Below are positions 16,449-24,624 of a stretch of DNA of 64,000 nucleotides, piece by piece. A model generated the notes under the pieces. That model was not told where the DNA came from and did not search any database. It saw only the letters and a program-made list of their open reading frames with translations. Position numbers and translations under genes: made by a program. Source of the DNA: Thioalkalivibrio sp. ALMg11 (lineage in GTDB: Bacteria > Pseudomonadota > Gammaproteobacteria > Ectothiorhodospirales > Ectothiorhodospiraceae). Each line of letters starts with the position of its first letter. The stretch's first letter is position 1. The stretch lies in the NCBI RefSeq assembly GCF_000377905.1, contig NZ_KB898874.1:248001-312000 (forward strand), given 5' to 3'.

Positions 16449-16909
16449 TTAAATTCCTCCACGGCGAAGTGATACAGAACACAATCGCCTTGGCCTGCAC
16501 CAGACCAAGTGCAGGTATTACAGAGCCGGGCTGGCCAAAACGCTCGCCCTGTCACATGAGGGCATTACCCCGAGATTAGATCGTGCCGACCAGATAGCAA
16601 GCTCGGGGGCCGCCCCCGATGGCCGTCCCGACTGTCGCGGTGAGAGGGGTTTGTCAGCGTGATCCGCCAATCGAGAGTTCGCGAAGCGGCTGATCATCAT
16701 CCACGGCCCGGAGATCAGGACACACAGGGGCTGAGTCGCCCCAAGGCTCAGTGTTTCAACGAGAATCGCCTCTTTCCAGGCCGTCTCTCATGCTGACGTC
16801 CACCGGTTACGGGAGATCGTCCAGGCCGGACCGACCGTTGTCTTCACCACGAGCGTCCCGAAACCACCGCTCGACATCCTCGGCACGGCACATCACGGTT
16901 CCTTCGCTT
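16449..16909. other. Intergenic stretch upstream of the ATP-grasp gene
   Basis: About 460 bases hold no convincing gene. The part nearest 16448 should contain the ATP-grasp promoter on the minus strand. The right end is the TA insertion site of the inverted-repeat element. Confidence 0.5.
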
Positions 16910-17192
16910 AAGGAAGCACTGATTAATGTACACGTTCGCGCTCGAGTCACTTTTGCGTGCGAACAAGGCGCGGTGACTGCCGTGCAGTCATTCTGCACAA
17001 GGGAGCCGCAACGCCGTGCGCGCGCAAAAGTGGCCGAGCCGCTGCATTCAATGGCTTGTGGGGTTGGTGCCCCAGGTTCCCCGATCCTGCGTTGCGCCCC
17101 TTGCCGGTAGAACCACTACCGGCTGCGGACCGCGCCTTGTCTCGGAAAACCTGGGGCACCAACGCGAACGTGTACATTAATCAGTGTTTCCT
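16910..17192. mobile_element. 283-bp MITE-like inverted-repeat element, copy 1
   Basis: The element starts AGGAAGCACTGATTAATG and ends with the inverse; 24 bases of the arms (CACTGATTAATG onward) are identical. It is flanked by TA on both sides (16908-16909 and 17193-17194), the target of IS630/Tc1-mariner transposases, and encodes no protein. Inside are a second inverted repeat (GTTGGTGCCCCAGGTT with its complement) and several short hairpins such as CCGGTAG/CTACCGG. A copy of close to 90 percent identity lies at 48113-48394. It is non-autonomous; no transposase is in the window. Confidence 0.85.
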
Positions 17193-17329
17193 TAAGGAGA
17201 CGCTGATTTAATCGCGCGGCGGCACCCGTGGCGACGGCATACCGCGCCGCACCCCCGATGACTCTTCAGCCGCCAGCCAGCGTAGTGGACGCCAGACACA
17301 CCCTCACCCCCTATCGGTCAACGTAGTGG

Positions 17330-19990
17330 TCACCTGCCGGGTTCTTCCGCAGCGCCCAGTTCCTCCAGCGCGGACTGCAGGGTGCGGACAATCTCTCGCT
17401 CGTCGGTACCGTAATGCTCCGGAAGAACCGGCTCCCCAATGACCACGCGCACCCTTCCGCCGAAACGCGGGAAATGCTTGCCTGGCGCCAACACCTCGCG
17501 CGTGCCTTCGATCCACACGGGCACCACCGGGACGAGTTGTGCCGCGAGCACGAGCCCGATACCGGGCCGCAGTCTCTGGAGCGTGCCGTCCGGGGAGCGC
17601 TGGCCTTCCGGAAACCAGATCAGGCTGTGTCCCCGCTTCACACTGGCCGCCGCCAGAGCGAGGCTCCTACGCGGCGCGGACCCGGGGTCGATCGGCAGGA
17701 CGCGCGCAGTGTGGCTGAGGGCTCCATATAACCGGTTGGAGAAAAAGTAATCCTCCAGACCGGCCCAGTACAGCGACTCAAGATCCCGCCTGCTCAGGGC
17801 GGGCAGCAGCGCCAGGGGGTCGACGAAACTCAGATGGCGGGGTGCGAGCAGGTAAGGACCGTCGGCCGGAAGACTGCCCTGCACCTCCACGCGCATCAGC
17901 AACCGCGAGAGCAGCCGCGCAAAAACCAGTAGCAGGCCGCCGACCACGCGGCGGGTCGTGCCGGGGGGCTCCAGGTCCTTTTTCTGGTCTTCGGCGAGCA
18001 GCGCTTCCGGATCTTCGAGTTGCGCCTTCAGTTCGCCCCGGCCCTCCTTGGCTCCGGAGGCCCCGGCCGCCTCCTGCAGCAGATCCCGGACCGTTTCGAC
18101 GCGTTCGATCGCCGAATCATCCAGGTCGATCCCGGCGCGGTCCTGCAGCGCAAGCGTGAGGTCGACCCAGCTGAGCGAATCGATCCCGAGCTCCTCGGCG
18201 AGGCTACTGTCCGGCGTAACGCGGATATCAGCAAAGCGCTCGGCGAGGTAGTTCCAGGTACGTTCGGCGCCCGGGTCCGAGAGCAGCTGCTGGTCCTCGG
18301 GGGCCATCGACTCCGGAGAGACCGGCTCCGGTCGCGCCTCGGAAACGGCATCTTCCTTGCCTAATTCCTTGAAAAGCTCTTCGAGCTTGTGCCGGCGCAG
18401 CTTGCCGAGACGCGTGCGCGGCAGGGGGTCGAGCGCAATGCGCACCACGCCCGGGCGGTGATGACTCGGCAGCTCCTCTGCCGCGCGCTTGACCGCATCC
18501 TTCACCCGTTTCTCCAGGTCCTCGCCGGTGACCTCGCGCAACAGCCCCGACTCCGGAACCACGACCACCGCCAGGCGATCGTCATGCGCAAGCACGCCGG
18601 CTTCGCGGATCTCGTCAATGCCTTGCAGGGCGCCCTCTACCCGTTCCGGATCGACGTTCTCGCCCCCGGAGAGCAGGATCATCGAGGACTCGCGACCGTG
18701 CAGGTGCAGGTAGCCATCGTCGTCGATCTCGCCCGTGTCCCCGGTGCGGAACCAGCCGTCCTCGTCGAGGACCTCCTCGGTCTTGTCCGGAAGATTCAGG
18801 TAGCCGGCAAAGATGTTCGGGCCCCGGGCCATTACCTCGCCGCGCCCGTCGCGGGACTCAGCGTCGTCGATGGCCAGCTCGACGCCCGGCAGGGGCAGGC
18901 CCGCGGCCTCCAGTCGCAACCGGTCCGGCGGGTTGTACGTGAGAATCGGCGCGGTCTCGCTGAGACCGTAACCGGTACCCACCTCCCAGCCCAGCGCCTG
19001 CAGGTCGCGCGCGAGGTTAGGGTCGAGCGCGGCACCCCCGGCAACCACCAGGCGCAGGCGCGGGGCGAGCCGCTGGTGCAGGCCCTTGAACAGCCTGCGA
19101 CCCAGGCGCAGCCCGAATCGCTGGCGCGCCAGTCTCGACAGCCCCAGCATCTGCCGGAACAACAGCGCCGCGATCCACCCACGCCCCGCAACCCGATCCT
19201 CCAGGGCCTTCCATACGGCCTCGTAGAGCCGCGGCACCCCCAGCATCACCGTTGCCTCGCCGTCGCGCAGGCCGCGCACGATCTGCGGCCCTACCAGGGA
19301 GAACGGCACGATGATGGGGGCCCCGAGGGTCAGGGGGACCAGGAGGCCAACGGTAAAGGGATAGACGTGGTGGAACGGCAGCGGGACCAGGACCCGGTCG
19401 CGATGGTCCGCGATTTCCTCCGCACACAGGGCCTCGACATTGCTGGTCAGGTTCCGGTGGGTCAGCGGCACGCCCTTCGGCGGTCCGGTGGTGCCGGAGG
19501 TGTAGAAGACCGCCGCTATATCGTCGTGTCGCGCAACCGACGATGCCGGATCCTGCTTCAGAAGCTTCTCCCACGCCTTCGATGTCTCCGGCTCGGCATC
19601 GAAGAGACAGGTGCGCACCTCGCCCAAGTCGTCCGGGAGGCGCTGTTCCAGCCTCGAGGTGGTGAAGACGAAGCGCGGACGCGAATCGGACAGGGCGTGC
19701 TGCAGATCCTCGGAGGGCATCTGCGTGTCCAGGGGCACCAGGCTGCCCCCCGCGCTCATCACGCCCAGCGCCGCGATGACCCACTCCGGACTGTTCGGGG
19801 CGAACAGCACCACCCGGTCCCCGCGCTCCAGGCCGGCCTCCCGGAGTCCGGCCGCCAAACGGCCGGCTCGCTCGAGCAGATCCGCCCGTGAAGTGGTGTC
19901 GAGGCCATCGCGGGTCATGGCGACAACCGCCACCTGCCCCTCTTCCGGCGACCGTGAGGCGAAGAGTTCGTCGATGGTCTGGGCAGTCAT
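17330..19990 (-). CDS. Acyl-activating enzyme / acyl carrier / acyltransferase fusion
   Basis: This 886-residue protein joins three domains. Residues 1-540 are an AMP-binding acyl-CoA/ACP synthetase with FYTSGTTGPPKGVPLTHRN near 180-198, TGYGLSETAPI near 330 and the catalytic Lys in RTRLGKLRRHKL near 535. A phosphopantetheine carrier follows, with the attachment Ser in EELGIDSLSWVDL near 615-627. The C-terminal PlsC-type acyltransferase has PRHLSFVDPLAL (HX4D) near 720 and WFPEGQRSPDG near 790. It probably activates a fatty acid, loads it on its own carrier and esterifies a lysophospholipid, like Aas but with a built-in carrier. GGAGG precedes ATG 19990. Membrane association via the acyltransferase is likely. 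Confidence 0.88.
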   Translation of the reverse strand: MTAQTIDELFASRSPEEGQVAVVAMTRDGLDTTSRADLLERAGRLAAGLREAGLERGDRVVLFAPNSPEWVIAALGVMSAGGSLVPLDTQMPSEDLQHALSDSRPRFVFTTSRLEQRLPDDLGEVRTCLFDAEPETSKAWEKLLKQDPASSVARHDDIAAVFYTSGTTGPPKGVPLTHRNLTSNVEALCAEEIADHRDRVLVPLPFHHVYPFTVGLLVPLTLGAPIIVPFSLVGPQIVRGLRDGEATVMLGVPRLYEAVWKALEDRVAGRGWIAALLFRQMLGLSRLARQRFGLRLGRRLFKGLHQRLAPRLRLVVAGGAALDPNLARDLQALGWEVGTGYGLSETAPILTYNPPDRLRLEAAGLPLPGVELAIDDAESRDGRGEVMARGPNIFAGYLNLPDKTEEVLDEDGWFRTGDTGEIDDDGYLHLHGRESSMILLSGGENVDPERVEGALQGIDEIREAGVLAHDDRLAVVVVPESGLLREVTGEDLEKRVKDAVKRAAEELPSHHRPGVVRIALDPLPRTRLGKLRRHKLEELFKELGKEDAVSEARPEPVSPESMAPEDQQLLSDPGAERTWNYLAERFADIRVTPDSSLAEELGIDSLSWVDLTLALQDRAGIDLDDSAIERVETVRDLLQEAAGASGAKEGRGELKAQLEDPEALLAEDQKKDLEPPGTTRRVVGGLLLVFARLLSRLLMRVEVQGSLPADGPYLLAPRHLSFVDPLALLPALSRRDLESLYWAGLEDYFFSNRLYGALSHTARVLPIDPGSAPRRSLALAAASVKRGHSLIWFPEGQRSPDGTLQRLRPGIGLVLAAQLVPVVPVWIEGTREVLAPGKHFPRFGGRVRVVIGEPVLPEHYGTDEREIVRTLQSALEELGAAEEPGR

Positions 19991-20016
19991 GTCGGAAACC
20001 TCCAGGGAAACAGGGA

Positions 20017-20148
20017 TCAATGCGCCACGTCGGGGTCGGCCTCGCCAATGCGATTCTCGTCGCGCACGTGTTTCTCCGGCTTCAGCAGCCGGAAGCGGCA
20101 GTCGTCGCCAGGTACCAACTCCCGGTAATGACCGCGGTAGGCGACCAT
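20017..20148 (-). CDS. Small open frame upstream of the fusion enzyme (doubtful)
   Basis: A 43-residue frame starts MVAYRGHYRELVPGDD and ends EADPDVAH, 26 bases before the fusion enzyme start. Its composition is protein-like, with mixed charged residues and no low complexity, but there is no ribosome site before its ATG and I recognise no family. It may be a leader peptide, or the tail of a lost gene, since the frame stays open upstream of the ATG to about 20210. Confidence 0.25.
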   Translation of the reverse strand: MVAYRGHYRELVPGDDCRFRLLKPEKHVRDENRIGEADPDVAH

Positions 20149-20214
20149 GATTGACCACGTAGACACGTCGATACCCCCAACCCGAACACCACATTGGCAT
20201 AGTGGTGGTCATAC

Positions 20215-20267
20215 TCGCGCACGTAAAATCGACTCAAGCGCGAACGTCTACAGTCATCAGTCCTTCC
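20215..20267 (-). repeat. Solitary arm of the MITE-like element
   Basis: About 50 bases match, in reverse orientation, the left arm of the element at 16910: AGCGCGAACGT followed by CAGTCATCAGT aligns with AGCGCGAACGTGTAC and ATTAATCAGT, and the inner part CGCACGTAAAA aligns with CGCACGCAAAA. The rest of the element is missing and no TA flank remains, so this is an old remnant. Confidence 0.6.
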
Positions 20268-20293
20268 CTCGCTTCTGATGTGACGAGATCCGT

Positions 20294-20926
20294 TCAGCAG
20301 ACGAAGTCAAAAGGATGCAACGGCGGCTGCGCCGGATAGATCCACGCGGGCTTGCCCTGGCTCCACTGCCAGGCGGCCAGGGCCGCGGCACAGGCCGCCA
20401 CCGAGTGGTCGCTGGCGTCCACAAGGTCCTGCACACCTGTCAGTCCCTGCAGCTGAAGCCAGTCCAGCAGCGTCTGCCGCGCCGCCAGGTCCTTCTTCAT
20501 GGCCCGCAAGACGGCGACGGGGGCCGCTCGCAGGGCCATGGCCACGGTGGGATGCACCTCGACCACTCGCGCATCCGGGCGTTCCAGACCGAGCATCCGG
20601 CTGACGGCCACGCCGCGCAACGTCAAGTAGGCCATGCGTGGCGCCGATGGGGCCATCACGGTCCCTGCCGGGAGACCCAGCCCCACGGCCCGGCGGCGCA
20701 AGGCCTGATCCGACTCGCGGCTACCGCCGGTGGCCGAATACGACAAGGGCGCGTCCAAACCGACTACCGCGCCTTCCGGGACCTGTTCCAGGATTCGGGC
20801 GTCATCCGCGCCAGCAACCAGCTCCATCAGCTCCAACGCGCTTCCCCGGGGGCGAAAGACCGCAACGGACGTATGCTGCGCGCTCCCCGGCCCGGAAAGG
20901 TCGACACCGGCAACCCATCCACTCAA
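20294..20926 (-). CDS. DUF429 family protein
   Basis: A 210-residue protein of the DUF429 family, which has an RNase H-like fold. The first strand is WVAGVDLSGPGSAQHTSVAVF (residues 4-24) with the conserved Asp; GAVVGLDAPLSY near 53-64 supplies the second acidic residue; ARVVEVHPTVAM and the final DASDHSVAACAAALAAW near 170-186 supply the others. The function is unknown, although the fold suggests nucleic-acid hydrolysis or a nucleotide role. Translation probably starts at TTG 20926, since GGGAGA stands 6 bases ahead and no ATG precedes the first strand. Confidence 0.8.
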   Translation of the reverse strand: MSGWVAGVDLSGPGSAQHTSVAVFRPRGSALELMELVAGADDARILEQVPEGAVVGLDAPLSYSATGGSRESDQALRRRAVGLGLPAGTVMAPSAPRMAYLTLRGVAVSRMLGLERPDARVVEVHPTVAMALRAAPVAVLRAMKKDLAARQTLLDWLQLQGLTGVQDLVDASDHSVAACAAALAAWQWSQGKPAWIYPAQPPLHPFDFVC

Positions 20927-20966
20927 GTTCTGTCTCCCGAGGCGTGTGTGAACACCGGATGGTGTC

Positions 20967-21590
20967 CTATGGCGTGCTCATGTCGGCAACCGGGGGACGT
21001 ACGACGACGATGCAGGAGGCCCGGCCGCCGTGACGAGCAAGCACGGTGAATTCTTCCAGTTCGAGACCCGCGTTGCGGATGTGGGCACGGAAATCCGCCT
21101 CGTAGGTCACCCGACCAAAGTCAATGGTCGTGATGCGCCTGAGCATCGGCTTGAGCCGTTCCAGCCAGCGCGCCGGGCGTTGCTGGATGGTCTGGGTAAA
21201 GTAGATCCGTCCGTCCGGCTTGAGCATTCTGCAGCAATGGGTGAGTGCGCGTTCCGGCTCGGGCAGAAGCATGAAACTGGCGGAGAAATACACCGCCTCA
21301 TACGGCCCGCCCTGATGGTCATAGACAGACTCCTGCCGCAGCTCCACCCGGTCCTCCAGCCCGGAGCCATGGAGCCTGCGCCGGGCATGCGCGATGTAGT
21401 CCGCGTCAACATCGATCCCGACCACGTGCAGGTGCTTGTCACGAATGGCGTCGGCATTCGCCAGAAGCGCACCGGCCGTCCCGACACCGACATCCAGGAC
21501 CACCGCATCCTCGGCCAGGCGCTGCAAGACCGCGGCATACCAGGGCGTGGTGAGCTTGAGAATAAAACGGTCGTAAAGGGCACTGCGCAT
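20967..21590 (-). CDS. Class I SAM-dependent methyltransferase
   Basis: This 207-residue protein has a Rossmann methyltransferase core: motif I VVLDVGVGTAGALLANA (residues 30-46), acidic end of strand 2 in VVGIDVDADYIAHA near 57-70, VYFSASFMLLPEPERAL near 102-118, and LKPDGRIYFTQT near 125-136. The N-terminal helix YDRFILKLTTPWYAAV resembles small-molecule or lipid methyltransferases, but the substrate is unknown. AAGGGG precedes ATG 21590. It is 40 bases upstream of the DUF429 gene on the same strand, so they may be co-transcribed. Confidence 0.8.
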   Translation of the reverse strand: MRSALYDRFILKLTTPWYAAVLQRLAEDAVVLDVGVGTAGALLANADAIRDKHLHVVGIDVDADYIAHARRRLHGSGLEDRVELRQESVYDHQGGPYEAVYFSASFMLLPEPERALTHCCRMLKPDGRIYFTQTIQQRPARWLERLKPMLRRITTIDFGRVTYEADFRAHIRNAGLELEEFTVLARHGGRASCIVVVRPPVADMSTP

Positions 21591-21834
21591 CACTTCCCCT
21601 TGAATTGGTCCGTGGCCGAATATTCAGGCGAGACGTGGATACCCCCGGAATGGGTGCCCAAAGGTGGCATGCGCCCGCGGACACCGAATCGCCATGCCGA
21701 CCGCCGCCGCAAACTGGCATCTTGTTTGCTTATCCCTCCATCAGAGGGGCGGGAACGCCATTTTTCCGTCACACACAGATGGAATCGCCCCTCGAGGACG
21801 TAACGGCAAACACCCTGCCAAGGAGGGTCACAAG

Positions 21835-22464
21835 ATGATCAATCTGTTCCTTACCCGACGCCAACTGTTTATTTTGGTGGTGGGCACCCCGCTGGCCACC
21901 ATCCTGCTTTTCGTTCTGGGCGTCTATTCAGGCGCCGCGATCGGAGCCCCGGGGCCCCTCGCCGCCGAGCCGGACCAATCGGCTAGCCAAGACGCGAGCC
22001 AGCCTCTGGAAGCCGAACACGTCACTCCTTCGATCCTGGACGCAGCGATGCCCTTGTCCATCGAGGACAGCGAGGCCGTTACGGAACCCGCGATCCGTCC
22101 TTTCTCGCGCGCTCGCCACTCGGTCCGAATTGAAAGGGAAAGCCGGGAGACGCCCCAGGAAGCCACCCTCGCAAGCAAGCACGCCCCGGCGGGAGACAAC
22201 CCCGCGCACGACCGCTTGTACTCTATCCAGGCCGGCGTATTCGCGGAACTGGCGAACGCCCGGAAACTTGATCGGACACTGAAGGCCCAGGGCCTTTCCA
22301 GCCGTCTGGAGGTGGTCGACGGCCCGGAAGGTGCTTCCAAGCACTACCGGGTTCGCATCGGGCTGTTCGCCACCCGTACCGCCGCGATGGCCACCCTCGA
22401 GGCACACGATCGGGACGCACTTCCAGGAGCCTTCATCGTGACGCGGCCGCTGAACCGTTCCTGA
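21835..22464 (+). CDS. SPOR-domain membrane protein
   Basis: This 209-residue protein has one N-terminal membrane segment (LFILVVGTPLATILLFVLGV, residues 11-30), a low-complexity periplasmic linker (31-128) and a C-terminal SPOR domain from DRLYSIQAGVFAELANARKL near 130 to the end. SPOR domains bind peptidoglycan strands stripped of stem peptides, usually at the division site. The topology matches DedD/FtsN-like proteins, but no FtsN activation motif is evident. AGGAGG lies 8 bases before ATG 21835. It stands alone between two divergent or convergent neighbours. Confidence 0.85.
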   Translation: MINLFLTRRQLFILVVGTPLATILLFVLGVYSGAAIGAPGPLAAEPDQSASQDASQPLEAEHVTPSILDAAMPLSIEDSEAVTEPAIRPFSRARHSVRIERESRETPQEATLASKHAPAGDNPAHDRLYSIQAGVFAELANARKLDRTLKAQGLSSRLEVVDGPEGASKHYRVRIGLFATRTAAMATLEAHDRDALPGAFIVTRPLNRS

Positions 22465-22546
22465 CCGGCCCCACAGAACAGACATACAGGCAACGCCCCC
22501 TGCGGGACGGTGCGGCGCCGACACCGCGCTTCGATAGCGAAAGGCT

Positions 22547-23092
22547 TCAGGCCGTGCGCGGATGGCCGCACAGGTAGCGCGCCTGGTCGGGGCTTTCAAT
22601 CGCGCCGGGGCGAGCCGCACGGACCTCCCGGATGGCATCCTCCGGCACGTAACCGCGTTCGATCAGTGTCAGGGCGGCAATGGTCCCGGCGCGGCCTTGC
22701 CCTCCGCCGCAGTGGAAAACCACGCGCTCGCCGGACCGCAACCGCTGGTGTATCTGCGGGCCCACCACCCGCCAGCCTTCCTCCCATGGGCGACCGGGGG
22801 CTGCCATATCGCCGATCGGAAGATGCAGCCAGTGCATGCCCGCCGCCTGGACGGTCTGCCCGAGATCCGGGACACCCAGATCGCTTAGCTCAGGCGCCTG
22901 ATTCAGGGTCACGAGCACGTTCGCACCCCAATCCCGCAGCGCCGCCAAATCCGCCTGCACATCCTGCACCTCGCAACGCGTTCCATCCGGCCGCTTACCG
23001 GGGCAGCGAGTCATGCCAATCGCCCCGCCCTCGGGCAAATGAATGACCCCGATGTCGAGCGAAGGGGTCTGGCCAGCCGTGGGGGGTGTCAT
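22547..23092 (-). CDS. Dual-specificity/tyrosine phosphatase-like protein (CDKN3-like)
   Basis: This 181-residue cytoplasmic protein has the Cys-based phosphatase signature HCGGGQGRAGTIAA near residues 126-139 (HCX5R, with catalytic Cys and Arg), preceded by the general-acid region MHWLHLPIGDMAAPG near 87-101. The N-terminal IGVIHLPEGGAIGMTRCPG is typical of the bacterial CDKN3-like group. The physiological phosphosubstrate is unknown. ATG 23092 has AGGAG 6 bases upstream; the longer in-frame ATG at 23146 has none. The gene is 37 bases downstream of the cardiolipin synthase gene, so the two probably form an operon. Confidence 0.85.
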   Translation of the reverse strand: MTPPTAGQTPSLDIGVIHLPEGGAIGMTRCPGKRPDGTRCEVQDVQADLAALRDWGANVLVTLNQAPELSDLGVPDLGQTVQAAGMHWLHLPIGDMAAPGRPWEEGWRVVGPQIHQRLRSGERVVFHCGGGQGRAGTIAALTLIERGYVPEDAIREVRAARPGAIESPDQARYLCGHPRTA

Positions 23093-23129
23093 GGCGCGCT
23101 CCTGCCAGGGGATGTAGATCGGTGGTGCA

Positions 23130-24449
23130 TTAGAGATAGGGACCAATCAGGTGCGTGATCCACCCCGCCAGGCGTCGCCGGAGCGGCCGGTTCTCCCAGT
23201 CCTCGATGGTCAGGCGTTCGGCATCGGCCTTGTCCGACTCGATCAACTCGCGGATCTCGCGGGCGAAATCCTCGTCCCAGATGTTCAGGTTGGCCTCGTC
23301 GTTGAAGCGAAACGACCGATTGTGCAGATTGGCCGAGCCAATGCTGGCCCAGCGGTCGTCGATCGCCATCAGCTTGGAGTGGTACATGCGCGGATGATAT
23401 TCGTACAGCTCCACCCCGGATTCGAGCATCGGCCGCCAGCGATTGACCGATGCATGACGGAAGAAGCCGAAGTTCATGCTGTCACCCGGGACCAGCACGC
23501 GAATACGGACGCCCCGGTCGGCCGCCTCCTCCAGCACCTCCAGGAACCGCGGGTCGGGATAGAAATAGGCCGTGCCGATGGTGATGTGCTCTTCCGCCGC
23601 GACGATCGCATGCAGAAACATCTGGCGTACCCGATGACGCCCCCTGCGCGGGGCACTGTTAACCACCTGGCCGTCGCGATCCCCCATTTCTGGCAGCTCG
23701 GGAAAATACGCCTCGCCGGTGGGCATCCGCCCCGTGGCGTCCAGCCAGGTCTCCATGAACACCGCCTGCAGATTACCGACCACCGGGCCCTGGATACGGA
23801 AGTGGTTGTCGCGATAACCATCACGGTCGTCACCGTCAACCCAGGGATCCGCCACGTTGGCACCCCCGATGAAGCCGATATGCCCATCCACCACCAATAG
23901 CTTGCGATGGGTGCGGTAATTCAAACGCGACATCTGATACCAGGATGGCGCGCTCCAGCGCACCAGTTCCACTCCGGCGTCCTCCATGCGCTCGAACATT
24001 TCGGGGTCGGCGTTGCGCGAGCCAAGGAAATCCAGCACGGCATGCACCCGGACCCCGCGTTCCGCCGCCCGCGCCAGGGCCTCGGAGAAGATCGCGGCCT
24101 GCTCGCCCCAGTACTCGTAGACCTCGAAGGTGACCGAATGCTTGGCGTTTTCGATCGCCTCAAGCTTCGCTGCGTAGATGGCCTCGCCGTCCTGCAACAG
24201 ATCAATCCGGTTGCCGCTCACGACCGGTTGTTGCAGGAGCAGGCCCATGTCCCGCCGGAACTGATCCGACGAAGTCCCGTAATCCAGCACCAGCGGCTCT
24301 TGCAGCCGGTCCGGTTTCGGCAGCGTATTGAACAGCACCACATTCCCCAGCGCGAAGATCAGGGCAATCAGCACCATCGAGAGCAAGACGTAGCGCACAG
24401 GGTCTCCAGGCAGCCAGGGGGTAGGTGAGAGCTTTGCCGCAGTGTACAC
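23130..24449 (-). CDS. Cardiolipin synthase (phospholipase D family)
   Basis: This 439-residue inner-membrane enzyme condenses phosphatidylglycerol molecules (or phosphatidylglycerol with another donor) into cardiolipin. One N-terminal membrane anchor (YVLLSMVLIALIFALGNVVLF) is followed by two HKD motifs: THRKLLVVDGHIGFIGGAN near residues 180-198 and YHSKLMAIDDRWASIGSAN near 355-373. Length and arrangement fit the ClsA/ClsB families, though only one membrane segment is evident. The likely start is GTG 24449. A 31-codon frame pointing the same way lies just upstream and next to the dnaE2 operator. Confidence 0.9.
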   Translation of the reverse strand: MYTAAKLSPTPWLPGDPVRYVLLSMVLIALIFALGNVVLFNTLPKPDRLQEPLVLDYGTSSDQFRRDMGLLLQQPVVSGNRIDLLQDGEAIYAAKLEAIENAKHSVTFEVYEYWGEQAAIFSEALARAAERGVRVHAVLDFLGSRNADPEMFERMEDAGVELVRWSAPSWYQMSRLNYRTHRKLLVVDGHIGFIGGANVADPWVDGDDRDGYRDNHFRIQGPVVGNLQAVFMETWLDATGRMPTGEAYFPELPEMGDRDGQVVNSAPRRGRHRVRQMFLHAIVAAEEHITIGTAYFYPDPRFLEVLEEAADRGVRIRVLVPGDSMNFGFFRHASVNRWRPMLESGVELYEYHPRMYHSKLMAIDDRWASIGSANLHNRSFRFNDEANLNIWDEDFAREIRELIESDKADAERLTIEDWENRPLRRRLAGWITHLIGPYL

Positions 24450-24480
24450 AACCGATTACAACAAACCGGGGAGCGGTTCG

Positions 24481-24576
24481 TCAGGGGATCAGGTAGCCCG
24501 GAACGTCCTCCTCGTTCACATCCGCATATCCCGCCACCCCCTTCAAGCGTAATGGGTGGGCGATCCCTGCGGTCAT
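24481..24576 (-). CDS. Small divergent open frame beside the LexA operator (doubtful)
   Basis: A 31-residue frame (MTAGIAHPLRLKG to DVPGYLIP) begins 9 bases outside the dnaE2 palindrome and runs toward cls. It is protein-like, and its C-terminal half reads ADVNEEDVPGYLIP, but no ribosome site is present and no family is recognised. If real it could be SOS-controlled with dnaE2; it may equally be the remains of a lost gene. Confidence 0.25.
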   Translation of the reverse strand: MTAGIAHPLRLKGVAGYADVNEEDVPGYLIP

Positions 24577-24584
24577 TGTGGAAC

Positions 24585-24624
24585 GGATTCCATATACTGT
24601 ATATATCGACAGTATATGGAATCC
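24585..24624. promoter_or_regulatory. LexA operator in a 40-bp palindrome
   Basis: TACTGTATATATCGACAGTA (24595-24614) differs from the E. coli LexA consensus only at the CG pair. The surrounding arms extend it: GGATTCCATATACTGT and its exact complement flank an eight-base centre. The right arm contains the ATG of dnaE2 (24616). TTGTGG (24576-24581) and TATATA (24600-24605) could be the promoter; LexA bound here would block it, and the transcript would start only a few bases before the ATG. Confidence 0.85.
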
